The position numbers were made by a program, and so were the translations under genes. The notes below the pieces were generated by a model. That model ran no database searches. It saw nothing but the letters and a program-made list of their open reading frames with translations, and was not told the origin of the DNA. A DNA stretch of 64,000 bases from Streptomyces sp. NBC_01451 (GTDB taxonomy: Bacteria; Actinomycetota; Actinomycetes; Streptomycetales; Streptomycetaceae), in the NCBI RefSeq assembly GCF_036227485.1, contig NZ_CP109479.1:1302001-1366000 (forward strand). The letters are read 5' to 3'. The first letter of the stretch is position 1, and the number at the start of each line of letters is the position of its first letter. This document shows, piece by piece, positions 59,242 to 64,000 of this stretch.

Positions 59242-59910
59242 CGCCTCCGGGGCCGGCACCACACTCAGGTGGCTCGCCGAGCGCCGCGGGCGGCGTGGTC
59301 CACGCGGGGCGTCCGCCGGGCGCCGCGTCTCGCGGAGCACCAGCGTCAGCCTCGTATAGCCCATGTCCTCAAGGGACTTGGGCGTCTCGCCCACGATGCG
59401 GCACTCGGTGGCGCCCCAGCGCGGGTCGGGGTGCAGCAGCGGTCGTACGGCCCCGTCGTGCTGGAAGGCCTCCGCGCCGACCGCCCGGATCCAGTGCGGC
59501 AGGCCCTGCCGGTAGGCGGCCTCCATGATCGGGTCCTGGGCGATGTCCCGGCGGATGGACTGGAGGCCGCGGTCCTGGGCGTGCAGTTCCACGGCGGCGG
59601 CGAAGTACGCGAGCATCGGCAGGCACCAGCTCGCCTCGTGCTCGCCGAGGACCGTGCCCGCATCCGGATGGAAGAGGACGAAACGGAGGAAGTTGTCGCC
59701 GGGCATGGCCGTGGGATGTGGACCGACACCGCGGAAAAGTGTCTCGAACGCGGTGTTGGAGAGGACCACGTCCCAGCGGTGGTCGAGGACGACGGACGGA
59801 AAGGTCACGGCCTCCAGAAGCGTGGCGTAGTCCCGCAGATACGCCTGGGCCTCGGGCCCCTCGGGGACGGGCCGCGGCGCAGGCCGCTGCCCTCCTGCCT
59901 GAAATGCCAT
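59239..59910 (-). CDS. MmyB-type ligand-binding domain protein without HTH
   Basis: 223 residues matching the MmyB-like transcription-regulator ligand-binding domain normally found C-terminal to an XRE helix-turn-helix. Landmarks are FPSVVLDHRWDVVLSNTAFE (PAS-like start), NFLRFVLFHPDA and WGATECRIVGETPKSLEDMG. Here the domain begins at residue about 25 and no HTH precedes it; upstream DNA has no in-frame HTH. The C-terminus is Arg/Pro-rich. It could be a solitary sensor or a remnant of a regulator. Lipid-like ligands are reported for the family. It is convergent with the ABC ATPase. Confidence 0.8.
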   Translation of the reverse strand: MAFQAGGQRPAPRPVPEGPEAQAYLRDYATLLEAVTFPSVVLDHRWDVVLSNTAFETLFRGVGPHPTAMPGDNFLRFVLFHPDAGTVLGEHEASWCLPMLAYFAAAVELHAQDRGLQSIRRDIAQDPIMEAAYRQGLPHWIRAVGAEAFQHDGAVRPLLHPDPRWGATECRIVGETPKSLEDMGYTRLTLVLRETRRPADAPRGPRRPRRSASHLSVVPAPEA

Positions 59911-60109
59911 CGGGAGGTCACCCCTCTTGCCTATGCGGCCTTCACGCGGCGCCCTGATCCTGCTGCCCTGGGATGAGCCGTGTCAACTATCGTGGCATTT
60001 CATGCCTGTTGACGGCTGAATCTGGCCACAGATGTGGCGAGAGCTGGATGTGAGTTCGAACAACCCGCTACTCTCTCCGGGCAGTTCACGGCGAACGGCG
60101 AAGCCGTGG

Positions 60110-60178
60110 ACGAAGACGTGGCGGACGTACACGAAGACGCCACGGAAGCACCACGAAGACGCCAGAACACAGAAGACG
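60110..60178 (+). repeat. Direct repeats ACGAAGACG at 21-22 bp spacing
   Basis: ACGAAGACG begins at 60110, 60131 and 60153, with a degenerate fourth copy (ACAGAAGACG) at 60169, directly upstream of the XRE regulator start. The 21- and 22-base steps equal two helical turns, suggesting tandem binding of a regulator, possibly the downstream protein itself. Confidence 0.5.
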
Positions 60179-60193
60179 GTAGGAGACCTGTCG

Positions 60194-60850
60194 GTGACGG
60201 ATGGCTACGAGGTTCCGGACGCCACGGCGACGGTTCTGCTGTCCGCCGTCGTGGTCCGGGTCACCGCACTCGCGGACCGGCTCGGCGCGTCGCACGCCGA
60301 GGTCTTCCACACCGGGCGGCTCTCCGCCGCGTCCGGGGTTCCGGAGAGCGTCGTCAAGGCTCTGCTGAGCGGACAGAGCGCCGGCGAACCCGATCTCCAG
60401 GCCCGGTTCCTTCAGCGGCTGGGTCTGCTGCGCCGCACCCGCCTCAAGCCGAACGGCCGCAGGTACACGCAGCAGGAGATCGCCGACGGCGCCGGCATGT
60501 CGCGCCAGCAGGCGGGCGCCCTCATCAACGGAGACCGGCGCCCCACCATGGAGCACTGCGACGCCATCCAGCGCTTCTTCAGGGTGCACGCCGGTTTCCT
60601 CACCGCGGAGGATCCCGAGGCGCTCGCCGGCGCTCTCCAGCGCTCCGAACAGGAGCTCCTCCAGCGACTCGCGGACCGTGAGCGCGAGGCGGCGAAGGCC
60701 ACCAGCGACCCGCTGGAGCGGCTGCTGCAGGACCACGGCGTCCGCGGAATCGCCTGGCGGGCCGCGCAGTTGCCCTCCGACCAGCACCGCGACAAGGTCG
60801 CCGAGTGGCTGGACATGCTTCTGGAGAGCGTCAAGCGGCCGGAGTCGTGA
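60194..60850 (+). CDS. XRE-family HTH regulator
   Basis: 218 residues. A central helix-turn-helix is visible in YTQQEIADGAGMSRQQAGAL then INGDRRPTMEHCDAI (about 95-130), preceded by a helical N-terminal region and followed by a long charged helix (ALQRSEQELLQRLADREREA). The start is GTG 60194, eight bases after AGGAGA; the open frame further upstream runs through direct repeats and is unlikely to be coding. Its stop overlaps the next start (GTGA), coupling it to an ImmA/IrrE-like protein, as in many actinomycete regulator/protease pairs. Confidence 0.85.
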   Translation: MTDGYEVPDATATVLLSAVVVRVTALADRLGASHAEVFHTGRLSAASGVPESVVKALLSGQSAGEPDLQARFLQRLGLLRRTRLKPNGRRYTQQEIADGAGMSRQQAGALINGDRRPTMEHCDAIQRFFRVHAGFLTAEDPEALAGALQRSEQELLQRLADREREAAKATSDPLERLLQDHGVRGIAWRAAQLPSDQHRDKVAEWLDMLLESVKRPES

Positions 60851-61410
60851 TCCGAGGGATGACTGTGAACATCGGCAAGGAAATGCGCCGCCTGTGCGGC
60901 GAGCTGGTGACCGAGCTGAGGCTTCCGGCACCGGCCGAACCCGCCGACCTCTACGCCGCGCTGTGCGACGCCATGAGCAGACGCCGCGGTCGTCCCGTCG
61001 TGTTCCGCGCGGCCCCCTTCCCGCCCGGTACGGCCAGCGGGCTGTGGCTCGACATGGCCGACCAGGACCTCATCGTGGTCGAGGAACGCACCGCGCCCGA
61101 CCACCAGTTGGTGATCCTGGGGCACGAGCTGTGGCACATGCAGGCCGGGCACTGCGGCCATCACGTCGAGGGCGCGGCGGTCGCCGCCCGGCTGCTCAGC
61201 GACACCGCGGACCTCCAGGCCACGGTCCGCAAGGTGGCCGCCCGTACCCGCTCCGACCTCGCCGACGAGCAGGACGCCGAGAGCTTCGGCCTGCTGCTGG
61301 CCAGCAAGTGCCGTACGTGGCTGGCCGGTTCGGCGCGCCAGCCGGTCCGGCGCGACCAGCTCGCGGGCCGGATCGAGGCCTCCCTGGGCTATCGCGGGCC
61401 GCAGAGCTGA
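60847..61410 (+). CDS. ImmA/IrrE-type metallopeptidase-like protein
   Basis: 187 residues with the zinc motif ILGHELWHMQAGH (HExxH at residues 93-97, a further His at 102) and a downstream acidic segment DEQDAESFG that can supply the third ligand. ImmA/IrrE proteins cleave or inactivate XRE-type repressors; in Streptomyces they are often annotated as toxin components. The GTG at 60847 overlaps the XRE stop, so the two are cotranslated, and the XRE protein is the obvious partner. The next gene starts 13 bases after its stop. Confidence 0.87.
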   Translation: MIRGMTVNIGKEMRRLCGELVTELRLPAPAEPADLYAALCDAMSRRRGRPVVFRAAPFPPGTASGLWLDMADQDLIVVEERTAPDHQLVILGHELWHMQAGHCGHHVEGAAVAARLLSDTADLQATVRKVAARTRSDLADEQDAESFGLLLASKCRTWLAGSARQPVRRDQLAGRIEASLGYRGPQS

Positions 61411-61423
61411 GGCGGCGCCCGCC

Positions 61424-62602
61424 GTGAACGACTCCAGCTACTACGTGCCGTCCGCCGCGATGGTGATCGTCCTCCTCCTCAAGGGCCGGGCGGTGCTGCG
61501 CGCCTGGCGCGACCCGCTCCTGCGGTCGGTGTACGCGCTGCTCCTGCTGTCCGTGCTGGTGTTCCTCTTCGCGGCACCGCCGACCATCGGGTGGGTCAAC
61601 CGCGTCACCGGCGTCCCGAACTTCTCGGCGCCGCTCGTGTACTGCCTGCTGAGCGCCTTCAGCGCCTCCTGCCTGGTGCTGATCATCAACTGGCGGGGCG
61701 GCCCGCCCGAGGCCACCCGGCGCGCCTCGCGCCGCTGGATCGCCGGGTACGCGGTGGTGATCGTGGCGACGGCCGCCCTGTTCGTCCTCGGGGACGCGCC
61801 CGAGCAGCGCCTGCGCGACTTCGACACGCACTACGCGAACACGCCGTTCATCCGCGAGATGATCGTGCTGTACCTCGTCGCGCTCACGGTCTCGAACATC
61901 GCGATGAACATGGTGTGCTGGCCGTGGGCGCTGCAGGTGCACGGCTGGCTGCGGGTCGGTCTGCTCGTCATCGTGGCCGGCTTCTTCTGCAACATCGCCT
62001 TCGCGGCCACCAAGCTGACGGCCGTCGTCGCCCGCTGGAACGGTGAGAACCTCGACTATCTGAGCACGTACGTCGCCCCCGCGATGGCCGCCGCCGCGGA
62101 GGTCGTCACCGCGGCCGGCTTCTGCATCCCGCTGGCCTTCCAGCGCGTCGGGGACGTGTGGAGCACCTGGTCGACGTACCGCCGCCTCAGTCCGCTGTGG
62201 CGGGCGCTCGCCCCCCTGTCGGACCAGGGCGGGCGCGCGGTCCGGATCGCCTGGTGGTCACCGGCAGAACTCCAGGTCACCCGACGGGAGTCCGACATCC
62301 ACGACGGCATGCTCAGCCTGTACCCGTACTTCGACCCGACCGTCCGGGCAAGGGCCTACGACGCGGCCCGCACCGCGGGCTCCTCCCCCGAGGGAGCCCG
62401 GGCCGAGGCGGACGCGGCCATGGTGACGGCGGCCTTACGGGCCCGGGCGGCGGACCCGGAGGGCAGCGTGATCAGCGCGGCGGCGGCAGGGGAGGACGGC
62501 CCTCCGTCGTCGACCGAGGGCCCCCGTGACCTGGTGGGCATGTCCCAGGCGCTGCAACGGTCCCCGGTGGTGGCGGAAGTGCGGGAGGGAAGGAGCCTCT
62601 AG
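61424..62602 (+). CDS. MAB_1171c/DUF6545-like membrane protein
   Basis: 392 residues. Seven or so hydrophobic helices occupy residues 5-235 (for example VYALLLLSVLVFLFAAPPT, WIAGYAVVIVATAALFVLG, VGLLVIVAGFFCNIAFAATK). A cytoplasmic domain follows (about 245-392; STYRRLSPLWRALAPL, RESDIHDGMLSLYPYFDPTV). This layout matches the MAB_1171c/DUF6545 family, of unknown function, which in Streptomyces habitually follows XRE and ImmA/IrrE-like genes. The GTG at 61424 is the only suitable start. It may be the sensor or effector of the trio. Confidence 0.82.
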   Translation: MNDSSYYVPSAAMVIVLLLKGRAVLRAWRDPLLRSVYALLLLSVLVFLFAAPPTIGWVNRVTGVPNFSAPLVYCLLSAFSASCLVLIINWRGGPPEATRRASRRWIAGYAVVIVATAALFVLGDAPEQRLRDFDTHYANTPFIREMIVLYLVALTVSNIAMNMVCWPWALQVHGWLRVGLLVIVAGFFCNIAFAATKLTAVVARWNGENLDYLSTYVAPAMAAAAEVVTAAGFCIPLAFQRVGDVWSTWSTYRRLSPLWRALAPLSDQGGRAVRIAWWSPAELQVTRRESDIHDGMLSLYPYFDPTVRARAYDAARTAGSSPEGARAEADAAMVTAALRARAADPEGSVISAAAAGEDGPPSSTEGPRDLVGMSQALQRSPVVAEVREGRSL

Positions 62603-62656
62603 GGGTGGCAGCAACCGCGCGACAGCCCACGACGGCACGCCGCCCGCAGCCGGAAA

Positions 62657-63667
62657 CTACGTCGCACTGCGCTCGCTGACCTCCCGCAGCCCCTGTTCCA
62701 TCACCTGCGCGGGCCGCCCGTCGATCAACAGCTCCCGCCAGTGCTCCCGGCTCCAGTCGGCCGGGGCGCTCTCCCCGGTGAACTCCTCCACCAGCGCGAC
62801 GAACCGCGCCGGATCGCTGTGGAACGGGAAATGCCCCGCCCCCTCGAAAATCTCCAGGCGGCTCCCCGGCATCGCCTCGTGCGCCCCGTACGCGTGCCGC
62901 ACCGGCACCACGCTGTCCCGGTCCCCCCACAGCAGCATCGTCGGCATGCCCTCGGTGAGATAGCACCGGTCGAGCATGGTCACCACCTGCCCCCGCCAGT
63001 CGACCACCGCGCGCAACGTACGGATGAAGGCGTTGCGCGAGGTCTCGTCGGGCAGCGCGTCCACGAGAGTCAGCAACTCGGGCGCGTCCTGCCCCAGATC
63101 GGTGTCCAGAAGCTTCATCAGCCGCACGACGAGGCCCACTTGCATCCGCATCCCGGGCAACCGCAGCGCGGAGAGCGCGAGATGGGCGCCGGGCAGTGAG
63201 GCCGCCCGCAGGACCGGGTTGACCTCGCGGCCCACGCCGCCCGCGCTGACCAGGATGAGCCGCTCGGTGCGCTCGGGGAACTGGTAGGCGAACTGCATGG
63301 CCACCCCGCCACCGAGGGAGTGTCCGACGAGCGTCGCGGACTCGATGCCGAGGGTGGTGAGCAGATCGCGCACGCCGTTGGCGTAGGCGGCCACGGAGTA
63401 GTCGGCGCGCGGTTTGTCGGAGGCGCCGTGGCCGAGCAGGTCGGGGGCGATCACGGTGTGGCTGCGGGCCAGGTCGGGGATCAGCTCGGCCCAGGTCGCC
63501 GAGGAGTCCCCGATGCCGTGGATGAGCACCAGCGCGGGGCCCTCGCCCGCCATGCGGAAGGCCCGCCGGTACCCGTGCACGACGCGGTACCGCAGTTCCA
63601 GTTCGCCGTCGGCGACCGGTCGCAGCCGTACGGCGCGTGCCGGTCCGTGACGCGGGATGTCCGTCAC
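62657..63667 (-). CDS. Alpha/beta-fold hydrolase
   Basis: 336 residues. LVLIHGIGDSSATW (oxyanion region), nucleophile elbow LVGHSLGGGVAMQF (Ser about 117), acid Asp in LLWGDRDSVVP and His in EGAGHFPFHSDP form a complete catalytic triad. There is no signal peptide. Substrate unknown; lipase, haloperoxidase-like or C-C hydrolase are all possible. The GTG at 63667 is preferred because GGGGAGG lies eight bases upstream; GTG 63676, three codons earlier, would overlap that site. It is convergent with the membrane protein gene. Confidence 0.88.
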   Translation of the reverse strand: MTDIPRHGPARAVRLRPVADGELELRYRVVHGYRRAFRMAGEGPALVLIHGIGDSSATWAELIPDLARSHTVIAPDLLGHGASDKPRADYSVAAYANGVRDLLTTLGIESATLVGHSLGGGVAMQFAYQFPERTERLILVSAGGVGREVNPVLRAASLPGAHLALSALRLPGMRMQVGLVVRLMKLLDTDLGQDAPELLTLVDALPDETSRNAFIRTLRAVVDWRGQVVTMLDRCYLTEGMPTMLLWGDRDSVVPVRHAYGAHEAMPGSRLEIFEGAGHFPFHSDPARFVALVEEFTGESAPADWSREHWRELLIDGRPAQVMEQGLREVSERSAT

Positions 63668-63882
63668 ACCCTTCACCTCCCCGCTTCCTGTCCCCCGGGC
63701 CCCTGGCCGAAAACCCCTTCCTCCCAGTGTAGAACCCCATTCTCACAGGGCGTTTCGAGGAAGTTGCGTATCTGCTAACCGAGCGAACCGACGTGCGCGG
63801 CAGCGGGATTGTCAGTGGCGGGCGGCAAGCTGGGAGGTGCAGGCATGAGCAGAGATGACGCCGACATGGGGAGAGCCGTCCG

Positions 63883-64000
63883 ATGCCGACCGCCGTACTG
63901 ACCGACCGTGAGCGCACCGCCGTACAGGCCTACTTGCGGCTGCTGCACACGGTCCGCGCAGCCTTCGACGTACCGCCGGGGAGCCACCGCCCGCCCGTCG
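63883..64000 (+). CDS. Unknown protein, 3' truncated by window end
   Basis: The first 39 residues (PTAVLTDRERTAVQAYLRLL, then HTVRAAFDVPPGSHRPPV) are visible from ATG 63883, with GGGGAGAG about ten bases upstream. The segment is helical and soluble-looking, with no recognisable domain. The 215 bases between it and the divergent hydrolase start should hold both promoters. Confidence 0.5.
   Translation, partial: MPTAVLTDRERTAVQAYLRLLHTVRAAFDVPPGSHRPPV

Noticed and set aside
1..64000. Natural-product gene cluster, CRISPR array, prophage or integrated plasmid
   Set aside because: No PKS, NRPS or terpene synthase, no regularly spaced repeat-spacer units, no integrase or tRNA attachment site and no phage structural genes were seen; the single P450 is isolated.

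Overview
The window is about 70% G+C with dense GTG/TTG starts, ATGA/GTGA start-stop overlaps and typical actinomycete families (WhiB-like protein, small two-domain laccase, DUF2510 proteins, orphan LigD-type polymerase and ligase domains). This points to a Streptomyces chromosome. From memory, the pcaV/pca, ligase, laccase, LacI and WhiB order resembles the SCO6700-SCO6720 neighbourhood of S. coelicolor; this was not checked. No rRNA, tRNA, prophage or CRISPR array was seen.

Layout. 1-9 kb: ABC-F ATPase (cut by the window edge), dimethylargininase, an acyl-ACP desaturase behind three phased palindromes, a giant HEAT-like protein, a WhiB-like protein, a VOC protein and a LacI regulator with its own operator. 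9-15 kb: a secreted oxidative module made of a Tat-exported laccase, a ThuA-sugar dehydrogenase fusion, and a coupled cupredoxin/OmpL47/DUF1080 protein. 15-20 kb: P450, divergent LigD-type polymerase and ATP-dependent ligase, DUF3048 lipoprotein. 20-26.6 kb: protocatechuate catabolism (IclR, pcaV, pcaHGBL, SDR). 26.6-37 kb: a LAL-like ATPase without a LuxR domain, two DUF2510 proteins, a TetR-PAP2-DMT unit with an elaborate operator, and a phosphocholine-specific phospholipase C. 37.5-40.8 kb: molybdate uptake modABC plus a tandem Mop protein.

40.8-54.7 kb is a decaying accessory region. It holds SDR and esterase remnants, an intact DUF3500-NicO-DUF3500 cluster, and a GntR-controlled operon (DUF6282 hydrolase, sulfonate/nitrate-type ABC transporter, TPP enzyme). 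Two gene pairs in that operon have been collapsed by internal deletions (TcuA::TcuB and MmgE/PrpD::aldehyde dehydrogenase). A truncated dehydrogenase and an IS21 istA remnant follow. 54.8-59.2 kb carries vanillate O-demethylase (vanA, a 66-residue CHC protein, vanB) and a substrate-binding protein plus ATPase lacking a permease, preceded by a 10-bp-periodic array whose half-site matches the presumed PcaV operator. 59.2-64 kb: an MmyB-type sensor domain without HTH, an XRE/ImmA-IrrE/membrane-protein trio, an alpha/beta hydrolase and the start of an unknown gene.

How they work together: VanAB would turn vanillate into protocatechuate, which PcaHGBL takes to 3-oxoadipate under PcaV; pcaIJF, needed to finish the route, are not here. 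The least explained candidates are the DUF3500-NicO-DUF3500 cluster, the ThuA/GSDH plus cupredoxin/DUF1080 secreted pair, and the CTGAGTA array.
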